A DNA stretch of 64,000 nt, taken from positions 14,520,887 to 14,584,886 of the forward strand of contig NC_064034.1 of assembly GCF_932526225.1 (NCBI RefSeq), written 5' to 3'. Source of the stretch: Nematostella vectensis. Taxonomy: Eukaryota > Cnidaria > Anthozoa > Actiniaria > Edwardsiidae. How positions within the stretch are numbered: the stretch's first letter is position 1; every line of letters starts with the position of its first letter. Made by a program: the position numbers and the translations under genes. The notes under the pieces are model-generated. The model did no database searches, was not told the origin of the DNA, and saw nothing but the letters and a program-made list of their open reading frames with translations. Shown here piece by piece: positions 32,429-46,027 of the stretch.

Positions 32429-35400
32429 GAGACAGCCAGCAGGACTATGGTAGAAATTAACTTGCATCTATAGAAAATTTGAACTAAAACCAAAGCCCTG
32501 TCCAGATATAGGCTAATCCTATATAAGGAGTCCAGCGTCTGAGACAGCCAGCAGGACTATGGCAAAAATTAACCGGCATCAATAGGAAATTTGGACTAAA
32601 ACCAAAGCCCTGTCCAGATATAGGCTAATCCTATATAAGGAGTCCAGCGTCTGAGACAGCCAGCAGGACTATGGCAAAAATTAACCGGCCCCAATAGGAA
32701 ATTTGGACTAAAACCAAAGCCCTGTCCAGATATAGGCTAATCCTATATAAGGAGTCCAGCGTCTGAGACAGCCAGCAGGACTATGGCAAAAATTAACCGG
32801 CATCAATAGAAAATTTGAACTAAAACCAAAGCCCTGTCCAGATATAGGCTAATCCTATATAAGGAGTCCAGCGTCTGAGACAGCCAGCAGGACTATGGCA
32901 AAAATTAACCGGCATCAATAGGAAATTTGGACTAAAACCAAAGCCCTGTCCAGATATAGGCTAATCCTATATAAGGAGTCCAGCGTCTGAGACAGCCAGC
33001 AGGACTATGGCAAAAATTAACCGGCCCCAATAGGAAATTTGGACTAAAACCAAAGCCCTGTCCAGATATAGGCTAATCCTATATAAGGAGTCCAGCGTCT
33101 GAGACAGCCAGCAGGACTATGGCAAAAATTAAAAAAATAGAAAATTTGGACTAAAACCAAAGCCCTGTCCAGATATAGGCTAATCCTATATAAGGAGTCC
33201 AGCGTCTGAGACAGCCAGCAGGACTATGGCAAAAATTAACCGGCATCAATAGGAAATTTGGACTAAAACCAAAGCCCTGTCCAGATATAGGCTAATCCTA
33301 TATAAGGAGTCCAGCGTCTGAGACAGCCAGCAGGACTATGGCAAAAATTAACCGGCATCAATAGGAAATTTGGACTAAAACCAAAGCCCTGTCCAGATAT
33401 AGGCTAATCCTATATAAGGAGTCCAGCGTCTGAGACAGCCAGCAGGACTATGGCAAAAATTAACCGGCCCCAATAGGAAATTTGGACTAAAACCAAAGCC
33501 CTGTCCAGATATAGGCTAATCCTATATAAGGAGTCCAGCGTCTGAGACAGCCAGCAGGACTATGGCAAAAATTAACCGGCATCTATAGAAAATTTGAACT
33601 AAAACCAAAGCCCTGTCCAGATATAGGCTAATCCTATATAAGGAGTCCAGCGTCTGAGACAGCCAGCAGAACTATGGCAAAAATTAACCGGCCCCAATAG
33701 GAAATTTGGACTAAAACCAAAGCCCTGTCCAGATATAGGCTAATCCTATATAAGGAGTCCAGCGTCTGAGACAGCCAGCAGGACTATGGCAAAAATTAAA
33801 AAAATAGAAAATTTGAACTAAAACCAAAGCCCTGTCCAGATATAGGCTAATCCTATATAAGGAGTCCAGCGTCTGAGACAGCCAGCAGGACTATGGCAAA
33901 AATTAACCGGCATCAATAGAAAATTTGAACTAAAACCAAAGCCCTGTCCAGATATAGGCTAATCCTATATAAGGAGTCCAGCGTCTGAGACAGCCAGCAG
34001 GACTATGGCAAAAATTAACCGGCCCCAATAGGAAATTTGGACTAAAACCAAAGCCCTGTCCAGATATAGGCTAATCCTATATAAGGAGTCCAGCGTCTGA
34101 GACAGCCAGCAGGACTATGGCAAAAATTAACCGGCATCTATAGAAAATTTGAACTAAAACCAAAGCCCTGTCCAGATATAGGCTAATCCTATATAAGGAG
34201 TCCAGCGTCTGAGACAGCCAGCAGGACTATGGCAAAAATTAACCGGCCCCAATAGGAAATTTGGACTAAAACCAAAGCCCTGTCCAGATATAGGCTAATC
34301 CTATATAAGGAGTCCAGCGTCTGAGACAGCCAGCAGGACTATGGCAAAAATTAAAAAAATAGAAAATTTGAACTAAAACCAAAGCCCTGTCCAGATATAG
34401 GCTAATCCTATATAAGGAGTCCAGCGTCTGAGACAGCCAGCAGGACTATGGCAAAAATTAACCGGCATCAATAGAAAATTTGAACTAAAACCAAAGCCCT
34501 GTCCAGATATAGGCTAATCCTATATAAGGAGTCCAGCGTCTGAGACAGCCAGCAGGACTATGGTAGAAATTAACTTGCATCTATAGAAAATTTGAACTAA
34601 AACCAAAGCCCTGTCCAGATATAGGCTAATCCTATATAAGGAGTCCAGCGTCTGAGACAGCCAGCAGGACTATGGCAAAAATTAACCGGCATCAATAGGA
34701 AATTTGGACTAAAACCAAAGCCCTGTCCAGATATAGGCTAATCCTATATAAGGAGTCCAGCGTCTGAGACAGCCAGCAGGACTATGGCAAAAATTAACCG
34801 GCCCCAATAGGAAATTTGGACTAAAACCAAAGCCCTGTCCAGATATAGGCTAATCCTATATAAGGAGTCCAGCGTCTGAGACAGCCAGCAGGACTATGGC
34901 AAAAATTAACCGGCATCAATAGAAAATTTGAACTAAAACCAAAGCCCTGTCCAGATATAGGCTAATCCTATATAAGGAGTCCAGCGTCTGAGACAGCCAG
35001 CAGGACTATGGCAAAAATTAACCAGCATCAATAGGAAATTTGGACTAAAACCAAAGACCTGTCCAGATATAGGCTAATCCTATATAAGGAGTCCAGCGTC
35101 TGAGACAGCCAGCAGGACTATGGCAAAAATTAACCGGCCCCAATAGGAAATTTGGACTAAAACCAAAGCCCTGTCCAGATATAGGCTAATCCTATATAAG
35201 GAGTCCAGCGTCTGAGACAGCCAGCAGGACTATGGCAAAAATTAAAAAAATAGAAAATTTGAACTAAAACCAAAGCCCTGTCCAGATATAGGCTAATCCT
35301 ATATAAGGAGTCCAGCGTCTGAGACAGCCAGCAGGACTATGGCAAAAATTAACCGGCATCAATAGAAAATTTGAACTAAAACCAAAGCCCTGTCCAGATA

Positions 35401-38400
35401 TAGGCTAATCCTATATAAGGAGTCCAGCGTCTGAGACAGCCAGCAGGACTATGGTAGAAATTAACTTGCATCTATAGAAAATTTGAACTAAAACCAAAGC
35501 CCTGTCCAGATATAGGCTAATCCTATATAAGGAGTCCAGCGTCTGAGACAGCCAGCAGGACTATGGCAAAAATTAACCGGCATCAATAGGAAATTTGGAC
35601 TAAAACCAAAGCCCTGTCCAGATATAGGCTAATCCTATATAAGGAGTCCAGCGTCTGAGACAGCCAGCAGGACTATGGCAAAAATTAACCGGCCCCAATA
35701 GGAAATTTGGACTAAAACCAAAGCCCTGTCCAGATATAGGCTAATCCTATATAAGGAGTCCAGCGTCTGAGACAGCCAGCAGGACTATGGCAAAAATTAA
35801 AAAAATAGAAAATTTGGACTAAAACCAAAGCCCTGTCCAGATATAGGCTAATCCTATATAAGGAGTCCAGCGTCTGAGACAGCCAGCAGGACTATGGCAA
35901 AAATTAACCGGCATCAATAGGAAATTTGGACTAAAACCAAAGCCCTGTCCAGATATAGGCTAATCCTATATAAGGAGTCCAGCGTCTGAGACAGCCAGCA
36001 GGACTATGGCAAAAATTAACCGGCATCAATAGGAAATTTGGACTAAAACCAAAGCCCTGTCCAGATATAGGCTAATCCTATATAAGGAGTCCAGCGTCTG
36101 AGACAGCCAGCAGGACTATGGCAAAAATTAACCGGCCCCAATAGGAAATTTGGACTAAAACCAAAGCCCTGTCCAGATATAGGCTAATCCTATATAAGGA
36201 GTCCAGCGTCTGAGACAGCCAGCAGGACTATGGCAAAAATTAACCGGCATCTATAGAAAATTTGAACTAAAACCAAAGCCCTGTCCAGATATAGGCTAAT
36301 CCTATATAAGGAGTCCAGCGTCTGAGACAGCCAGCAGAACTATGGCAAAAATTAACCGGCCCCAATAGGAAATTTGGACTAAAACCAAAGCCCTGTCCAG
36401 ATATAGGCTAATCCTATATAAGGAGTCCAGCGTCTGAGACAGCCAGCAGGACTATGGCAAAAATTAAAAAAATAGAAAATTTGAACTAAAACCAAAGCCC
36501 TGTCCAGATATAGGCTAATCCTATATAAGGAGTCCAGCGTCTGAGACAGCCAGCAGGACTATGGCAAAAATTAACCGGCATCAATAGAAAATTTGAACTA
36601 AAACCAAAGCCCTGTCCAGATATAGGCTAATCCTATATAAGGAGTCCAGCGTCTGAGACAGCCAGCAGGACTATGGCAAAAATTAACCGGCATCAATAGA
36701 AAATTTGAACTAAAACCAAAGCCCTGTCCAGATATAGGCTAATCCTATATAAGGAGTCCAGCGTCTGAGACAGCCAGCAGGACTATGGCAAAAATTAACC
36801 GGCCCCAATAGGAAATTTGGACTAAAACCAAAGCCCTGTCCAGATATAGGCTAATCCTATATAAGGAGTCCAGCGTCTGAGACAGCCAGCAGGACTATGG
36901 CAAAAATTAACCGGCATCTATAGAAAATTTGAACTAAAACCAAAGACCTGTCCAGATATAGGCTAATCCTATATAAGGAGTCCAGCGTCTGAGACAGCCA
37001 GCAGGACTATGGCAAAAATTAACCGGCCCCAATAGGAAATTTGGACTAAAACCAAAGCCCTGTCCAGATATAGGCTAATCCTATATAAGGAGTCCAGCGT
37101 CTGAGACAGCCAGCAGGACTATGGCAAAAATTAAAAAAATAGAAAATTTGAACTAAAACCAAAGCCCTGTCCAGATATAGGCTAATCCTATATAAGGAGT
37201 CCAGCGTCTGAGACAGCCAGCAGGACTATGGCAAAAATTAACCGGCATCAATAGAAAATTTGAACTAAAACCAAAGCCCTGTCCAGATATAGGCTAATCC
37301 TATATAAGGAGTCCAGCGTCTGAGACAGCCAGCAGGACTATGGTAGAAATTAACTTGCATCTATAGAAAATTTGAACTAAAACCAAAGCCCTGTCCAGAT
37401 ATAGGCTAATCCTATATAAGGAGTCCAGCGTCTGAGACAGCCAGCAGGACTATGGCAAAAATTAACCGGCATCAATAGGAAATTTGGACTAAAACCAAAG
37501 CCCTGTCCAGATATAGGCTAATCCTATATAAGGAGTCCAGCGTCTGAGACAGCCAGCAGGACTATGGCAAAAATTAACCGGCCCCAATAGGAAATTTGGA
37601 CTAAAACCAAAGCCCTGTCCAGATATAGGCTAATCCTATATAAGGAGTCCAGCGTCTGAGACAGCCAGCAGGACTATGGCAAAAATTAACCGGCATCAAT
37701 AGAAAATTTGAACTAAAACCAAAGCCCTGTCCAGATATAGGCTAATCCTATATAAGGAGTCCAGCGTCTGAGACAGCCAGCAGGACTATGGCAAAAATTA
37801 ACCAGCATCAATAGGAAATTTGGACTAAAACCAAAGACCTGTCCAGATATAGGCTAATCCTATATAAGGAGTCCAGCGTCTGAGACAGCCAGCAGGACTA
37901 TGGCAAAAATTAACCGGCCCCAATAGGAAATTTGGACTAAAACCAAAGCCCTGTCCAGATATAGGCTAATCCTATATAAGGAGTCCAGCGTCTGAGACAG
38001 CCAGCAGGACTATGGCAAAAATTAAAAAAATAGAAAATTTGAACTAAAACCAAAGCCCTGTCCAGATATAGGCTAATCCTATATAAGGAGTCCAGCGTCT
38101 GAGACAGCCAGCAGGACTATGGCAAAAATTAACCGGCATCAATAGAAAATTTGAACTAAAACCAAAGCCCTGTCCAGATATAGGCTAATCCTATATAAGG
38201 AGTCCAGCGTCTGAGACAGCCAGCAGGACTATGGTAGAAATTAACTTGCATCTATAGAAAATTTGAACTAAAACCAAAGCCCTGTCCAGATATAGGCTAA
38301 TCCTATATAAGGAGTCCAGCGTCTGAGACAGCCAGCAGGACTATGGCAAAAATTAACCGGCATCAATAGGAAATTTGGACTAAAACCAAAGCCCTGTCCA

Positions 38401-41400
38401 GATATAGGCTAATCCTATATAAGGAGTCCAGCGTCTGAGACAGCCAGCAGGACTATGGCAAAAATTAACCGGCCCCAATAGGAAATTTGGACTAAAACCA
38501 AAGCCCTGTCCAGATATAGGCTAATCCTATATAAGGAGTCCAGCGTCTGAGACAGCCAGCAGGACTATGGCAAAAATTAACCGGCATCAATAGAAAATTT
38601 GAACTAAAACCAAAGCCCTGTCCAGATATAGGCTAATCCTATATAAGGAGTCCAGCGTCTGAGACAGCCAGCAGGACTATGGCAAAAATTAACCAGCATC
38701 AATAGGAAATTTGGACTAAAACCAAAGACCTGTCCAGATATAGGCTAATCCTATATAAGGAGTCCAGCGTCTGAGACAGCCAGCAGGACTATGGCAAAAA
38801 TTAACCGGCCCCAATAGGAAATTTGGACTAAAACCAAAGCCCTGTCCAGATATAGGCTAATCCTATATAAGGAGTCCAGCGTCTGAGACAGCCAGCAGGA
38901 CTATGGCAAAAATTAAAAAAATAGAAAATTTGAACTAAAACCAAAGCCCTGTCCAGATATAGGCTAATCCTATATAAGGAGTCCAGCGTCTGAGACAGCC
39001 AGCAGGACTATGGCAAAAATTAACCGGCATCAATAGAAAATTTGAACTAAAACCAAAGCCCTGTCCAGATATAGGCTAATCCTATATAAGGAGTCCAGCG
39101 TCTGAGACAGCCAGCAGGACTATGGTAGAAATTAACTTGCATCTATAGAAAATTTGAACTAAAACCAAAGCCCTGTCCAGATATAGGCTAATCCTATATA
39201 AGGAGTCCAGCGTCTGAGACAGCCAGCAGGACTATGGCAAAAATTAACCGGCATCAATAGGAAATTTGGACTAAAACCAAAGCCCTGTCCAGATATAGGC
39301 TAATCCTATATAAGGAGTCCAGCGTCTGAGACAGCCAGCAGGACTATGGCAAAAATTAACCGGCCCCAATAGGAAATTTGGACTAAAACCAAAGCCCTGT
39401 CCAGATATAGGCTAATCCTATATAAGGAGTCCAGCGTCTGAGACAGCCAGCAGGACTATGGCAAAAATTAACCGGCATCAATAGAAAATTTGAACTAAAA
39501 CCAAAGCCCTGTCCAGATATAGGCTAATCCTATATAAGGAGTCCAGCGTCTGAGACAGCCAGCAGGACTATGGCAAAAATTAACCAGCATCAATAGGAAA
39601 TTTGGACTAAAACCAAAGACCTGTCCAGATATAGGCTAATCCTATATAAGGAGTCCAGCGTCTGAGACAGCCAGCAGGACTATGGCAAAAATTAACCGGC
39701 CCCAATAGGAAATTTGGACTAAAACCAAAGCCCTGTCCAGATATAGGCTAATCCTATATAAGGAGTCCAGCGTCTGAGACAGCCAGCAGGACTATGGCAA
39801 AAATTAACCGGCATCTATAGAAAATTTGAACTAAAACCAAAGCCCTGTCCAGATATAGGCTAATCCTATATAAGGAGTCCAGCGTCTGAGACAGCCAGCA
39901 GAACTATGGCAAAAATTAACCGGCCCCAATAGGAAATTTGGACTAAAACCAAAGCCCTGTCCAGATATAGGCTAATCCTATATAAGGTGTCCAGCGTCTG
40001 AGACAGCCAGCAGGACTATGGCAAAAATTAAAAAAATAGAAAATTTGAACTAAAACCAAAGCCCTGTCCAGATATAGGCTAATCCTATATAAGGAGTCCA
40101 GCGTCTGAGACAGCCAGCAGGACTATGGCAAAAATTAACCGGCATCAATAGAAAATTTGAACTAAAACCAAAGCCCTGTCCAGATATAGGCTAATCCTAT
40201 ATAAGGAGTCCAGCGTCTGAGACAGCCAGCAGGACTATGGCAAAAATTAACCGGCCCCAATAGGAAATTTGGACTAAAACCAAAGCCCTGTCCAGATATA
40301 GGCTAATCCTATATAAGGAGTCCAGCGTCTGAGACAGCCAGCAGGACTATGGCAAAAATTAACCGGCATCTATAGAAAATTTGAACTAAAACCAAAGCCC
40401 TGTCCAGATATAGGCTAATCCTATATAAGGAGTCCAGCGTCTGAGACAGCCAGCAGGACTATGGCAAAAATTAACCGGCCCCAATAGGAAATTTGGACTA
40501 AAACCAAAGCCCTGTCCAGATATAGGCTAATCCTATATAAGGAGTCCAGCGTCTGAGACAGCCAGCAGGACTACGGCAAAAATTAAAAAAATAGAAAATT
40601 TGAACTAAAACCAAAGCCCTGTCCAGATATAGGCTAATCCTATATAAGGAGTCCAGCGTCTGAGACAGCCAGCAGGACTATGGCAAAAATTAACCGGCAT
40701 CAATAGAAAATTTGAACTAAAACCAAAGCCCTGTCCAGATATAGGCTAATCCTATATAAGGAGTCCAGCGTCTGAGACAGCCAGCAGGACTATGGTAGAA
40801 ATTAACTTGCATCTATAGAAAATTTGAACTAAAACCAAAGCCCTGTCCAGATATAGGCTAATCCTATATAAGGAGTCCAGCGTCTGAGACAGCCAGCAGG
40901 ACTATGGCAAAAATTAACCGGCATCAATAGGAAATTTGGACTAAAACCAAAGCCCTGTCCAGATATAGGCTAATCCTATATAAGGAGTCCAGCGTCTGAG
41001 ACAGCCAGCAGGACTATGGCAAAAATTAACCGGCCCCAATAGGAAATTTGGACTAAAACCAAAGCCCTGTCCAGATATAGGCTAATCCTATATAAGGAGT
41101 CCAGCGTCTGAGACAGCCAGCAGGACTATGGCAAAAATTAACCGGCATCAATAGAAAATTTGAACTAAAACCAAAGCCCTGTCCAGATATAGGCTAATCC
41201 TATATAAGGAGTCCAGCGTCTGAGACAGCCAGCAGGACTATGGCAAAAATTAACCAGCATCAATAGGAAATTTGGACTAAAACCAAAGACCTGTCCAGAT
41301 ATAGGCTAATCCTATATAAGGAGTCCAGCGTCTGAGACAGCCAGCAGGACTATGGCAAAAATTAACCGGCCGCAATAGGAAATTTGGACTAAAACCAAAG

Positions 41401-44400
41401 CCCTGTCCAGATATAGGCTAATCCTATATAAGGAGTCCAGCGTCTGAGACAGCCAGCAGGACTATGGCAAAAATTAAAAAAATAGAAAATTTGAACTAAA
41501 ACCAAAGCCCTGTCCAGATATAGGCTAATCCTATATAAGGAGTCCAGCGTCTGAGACAGCCAGCAGGACTATGGCAAAAATTAACCGGCATCAATAGAAA
41601 ATTTGAACTAAAACCAAAGCCCTGTCCAGATATAGGCTAATCCTATATAAGGAGTCCAGCGTCTGAGACAGCCAGCAGGACTATGGTAGAAATTAACTTG
41701 CATCTATAGAAAATTTGAACTAAAACCAAAGCCCTGTCCAGATATAGGCTAATCCTATATAAGGAGTCCAGCGTCTGAGACAGCCAGCAGGACTATGGCA
41801 AAAATTAACCGGCATCAATAGGAAATTTGGACTAAAACCAAAGCCCTGTCCAGATATAGGCTAATCCTATATAAGGAGTCCAGCGTCTGAGACAGCCAGC
41901 AGGACTATGGCAAAAATTAACCGGCCCCAATAGGAAATTTGGACTAAAACCAAAGCCCTGTCCAGATATAGGCTAATCCTATATAAGGAGTCCAGCGTCT
42001 GAGACAGCCAGCAGGACTATGGCAAAAATTAACCGGCATCAATAGAAAATTTGAACTAAAACCAAAGCCCTGTCCAGATATAGGCTAATCCTATATAAGG
42101 AGTCCAGCGTCTGAGACAGCCAGCAGGACTATGGCAAAAATTAACCAGCATCAATAGGAAATTTGGACTAAAACCAAAGACCTGTCCAGATATAGGCTAA
42201 TCCTATATAAGGAGTCCAGCGTCTGAGACAGCCAGCAGGACTATGGCAAAAATTAACCGGCCCCAATAGGAAATTTGGACTAAAACCAAAGCCCTGTCCA
42301 GATATAGGCTAATCCTATATAAGGAGTCCAGCGTCTGAGACAGCCAGCAGGACTATGGCAAAAATTAAAAAAATAGAAAATTTGAACTAAAACCAAAGCC
42401 CTGTCCAGATATAGGCTAATCCTATATAAGGAGTCCAGCGTCTGAGACAGCCAGCAGGACTATGGCAAAAATTAACCGGCATCAATAGAAAATTTGAACT
42501 AAAACCAAAGCCCTGTCCAGATATAGGCTAATCCTATATAAGGAGTCCAGCGTCTGAGACAGCCAGCAGGACTATGGTAGAAATTAACTTGCATCTATAG
42601 AAAATTTGAACTAAAACCAAAGCCCTGTCCAGATATAGGCTAATCCTATATAAGAAGTCCAGCGTCTGAGACAGCCAGCAGGACTATGGCAAAAATTAAC
42701 CGGCATCAATAGGAAATTTGGACTAAAACCAAAGCCCTGTCCAGATATAGGCTAATCCTATATAAGGAGTCCAGCGTCTGAGACAGCCAGCAGGACTATG
42801 GCAAAAATTAACCGGCCCCAATAGGAAATTTGGACTAAAACCAAAGCCCTGTCCAGATATAGGCTAATCCTATATAAGGAGTCCAGCGTCTGAGACAGCC
42901 AGCAGGACTATGGCAAAAATTAACCGGCATCAATAGAAAATTTGAACTAAAACCAAAGCCCTGTCCAGATATAGGCTAATCCTATATAAGGAGTCCAGCG
43001 TCTGAGACAGCCAGCAGGACTATGGCAAAAATTAACCGGCCCCAATAGGAAATTTGGACTAAAACCAAAGCCCTGTCCAGATATAGGCTAATCCTATATA
43101 AGGAGTCCAGCGTCTGAGACAGCCAGCAGGACTATGGCAAAAATTAAAAAAATAGAAAATTTGGACTAAAACCAAAGCCCTGTCCAGATATAGGCTAATC
43201 CTATATAAGGAGTCCAGCGTCTGAGACAGCCAGCAGGACTATGGCAAAAATTAACCGGCATCAATAGGAAATTTGGACTAAAACCAAAGCCCTGTCCAGA
43301 TATAGGCTAATCCTATATAAGGAGTCCAGCGTCTGAGACAGCCAGCAGGACTATGGCAAAAATTAACCGGCATCAATAGGAAATTTGGACTAAAACCAAA
43401 GCCCTGTCCAGATATAGGCTAATCCTATATAAAGAGTCCAGCGTCTGAGACAGCCAGCAGGACTATGGCAAAAATTAACCGGCCCCAATAGGAAATTTGG
43501 ACTAAAACCAAAGCCCTGTCCAGATATAGGCTAATCCTATATAAGGAGTCCAGCGTCTGAGACAGCCAGCAGGACTATGGCAAAAATTAACCGGCCCCAA
43601 TAGGAAATTTGGACTAAAACCAAAGCCCTGTCCAGATATAGGCTAATCCTATATAAGGAGTCCAGCGTCTGAGACAGCCAGCAGGACTATGGCAAAAATT
43701 AACCGGCATCTATAGAAAATTTGAACTAAAACCAAAGCCCTGTCCAGATATAGGCTAATCCTATATAAGGAGTCCAGCGTCTGAGACAGCCAGCAGGACT
43801 ATGGCAAAAATTAACCGGCCCCAATAGGAAATTTGGACTAAAACCAAAGCCCTGTCCAGATATAGGCTAATCCTATATAAGGAGTCCAGCGTCTGAGACA
43901 GCCAGCAGGACTATGGCAAAAATTAAAAAAATAGAAAATTTGAACTAAAACCAAAGCCCTGTCCAGATATAGGCTAATCCTATATAAGGAGTCCAGCGTC
44001 TGAGACAGCCAGCAGGACTATGGCAAAAATTAACCGGCATCAATAGAAAATTTGAACTAAAACCAAAGCCCTGTCCAGATATAGGCTAATCCTATATAAG
44101 GAGTCCAGCGTCTGAGACAGCCAGCAGGACTATGGCAAAAATTAACCGGCCCCAATAGGAAATTTGGACTAAAACCAAAGCCCTGTCCAGATATAGGCTA
44201 ATCCTATATAAGGAGTCCAGCGTCTGAGACAGCCAGCAGGACTATGGCAAAAATTAAAAAAATAGAAAATTTGAACTAAAACCAAAGCCCTGTCCAGATA
44301 TAGGCTAATCCTATATAAGGAGTCCAGCGTCTGAGACAGCCAGCAGGACTATGGCAAAAATTAACCGGCATCAATAGGAAATTTGGACTAAAACCAAAGC

Positions 44401-45010
44401 CCTGTCCAGATATAGGCTAATCCTATATAAGGAGTCCAGCGTCTGAGACAGCCAGCAGGACTATGGCAAAAATTAACCGGCATCAATAGGAAATTTGGAC
44501 TAAAACCAAAGCCCTGTCCAGATATAGGCTAATCCTATATAAGGAGTCCAGCGTCTGAGACAGCCAGCAGGACTATGGCAAAAATTAACCGGCCCCAATA
44601 GGAAATTTGGACTAAAACCAAAGCCCTGTCCAGATATAGGCTAATCCTATATAAGGAGTCCAGCGTCTGAGACAGCCAGCAGGACTATGGCAAAAATTAA
44701 CCGGCATCAATAGGAAATTTGGACTAAAACCAAAGCCCTGTCCAGATATAGGCTAATCCTATATAAGGAGTCCAGCGTCTGAGACAGCCAGCAGGACTAT
44801 GGCAAAAATTAACCGGCATCAATAGGAAATTTGGACTAAAACCAAAGCCCTGTCCAGATATAGGCTAATCCTATATAAGGAGTCCAGCGTCTGAGACAGC
44901 CAGCAGGACTATGGCAAAAATTAACCGGCATCAATAAGCAATTTGGACTAAAACCAAAGCCCTGTCCAGGTATAGGCTAATCCTATATAAAGAACCCAGC
45001 ATCTGAGACA
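32429..45010. repeat. Satellite array: 113 units of 112/107 bp with 891-bp higher-order repeat
   Basis: Counting the marker GAGACAGCCAGCAGG from 32,429 to 45,005 gives 113 intervals, 97 of 112 bp and 16 of 107 bp; the shorter ones read AATTAAAAAAATAG instead of AATTAACCGGCATCAATAG. The total (12,576 bp) fits exactly. Units differ at few diagnostic sites. A sub-type with GGTAGAAATTAACTTGCAT recurs at 34,561/35,452, 37,341/38,232/39,123 and 40,793/41,684/42,575, each pair 891 bp apart (seven long units plus one short). All six frames are closed. Each unit contains ATATAGGCTAATCCTATAT, a 7-bp inverted repeat with a 5-bp spacer that includes a TATA-like TATATAA. The first and last units are the most diverged, as expected at array edges. 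Confidence 0.97.
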
Positions 45011-46027
45011 GCCAGCAGGACTGTCCTGTTCAGATCGCTTTGAAATAATTTGATGTTCATGTATTTTCATTTTTGTCCTATATTTTCTATTGTGAAAAAA
45101 ACTCAATAGCTTTGGTTCAATAGCTTTGGTACAAGTGCAACTAAAATGATGATGAGGTCTTGAGTATCTAACTAAACTACTCATTTATAATTACTGATCT
45201 ACTGCCAATTTTGGTGTCAACTACTAAATATCTTTCCCCTTGTTGAACTTCTTTGCTTTTCTGCTTGCTTTGCCCCTAGCTTTTCTTTTCATGAGTTGCT
45301 TGTTGTTTTCTTCTAAAAGAGAAAATGTTTCTTTAGCTTATGTTTATCCAATCATATTGTTTTTCCCATACAATTACTATTGTCCAAAAACTTGTAATCG
45401 ATCAAGTTTGTGTGTTTGCAAATCTGCTGTACTGTATAGTAAACTGAATATCATGTACAGATACAATTGATGTAATTGTTTTCAACTTATAAAGATAGCC
45501 TGGGCTCAGACCAATATTGTAGTACGGATAATTGTTTTCCACTATGAATAGTGCAGGCACTTGTAAACTGCAAGAATAATCCTTAAGGCTTAAACAAATT
45601 CTTGAAAAATAAGTGCAATGAATAAACTGCTTCCATGTTTCATATGTGGTCTGTCTATCGACTTACCTATTGTGGTGTCATTGCCCCCTATGAAAGTCTG
45701 CAACAATTCACTTTTGAAGTGAACCTATTCAATACAAACAAACTGTTAGTACTTAGAAAAGTATTGTAATACAAGTATAAACTGGTATTCCCCCAGATCC
45801 TATTCACCATTTGTTAAAAAATAACTGAGGTTGGTAGACAATTATTTAAAGCCTCATAATTGATTAAATAGGCAAAACAATAATAATAACCAACATCTAG
45901 AAACAAAGTACAAGCATATATAGAAAAAAAAATATTTGTAAAATGTAGATCATGAGACAAAAGTAAATACGTCCTTATTCTTAAAAATCTTTTTCATTCA
46001 ATTTTTTTGGTCATATATTCACTTTAC
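45011..46027. other. Non-coding flank of the satellite
   Basis: No convincing exon. A short minus-strand acceptor (CTACCAACCTCAG near 45,826) could begin a tiny terminal exon of the next gene, but it has no supporting poly(A) signal. Confidence 0.35.

Noticed and set aside
32429-45010. CRISPR-like or gene-cassette reading of the regular array
   Set aside because: Units are near-identical throughout with no unique spacers, and all frames are closed. It is a satellite.
32429-45010. Array of spliced-leader or snRNA genes (TATA-like box plus AAATTTGG)
   Set aside because: The Sm-like match is weak and lost in some sub-types. There is no 3' stem-loop or splice donor context that I can support, and the unit is very short. 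Kept only as a low-weight possibility.
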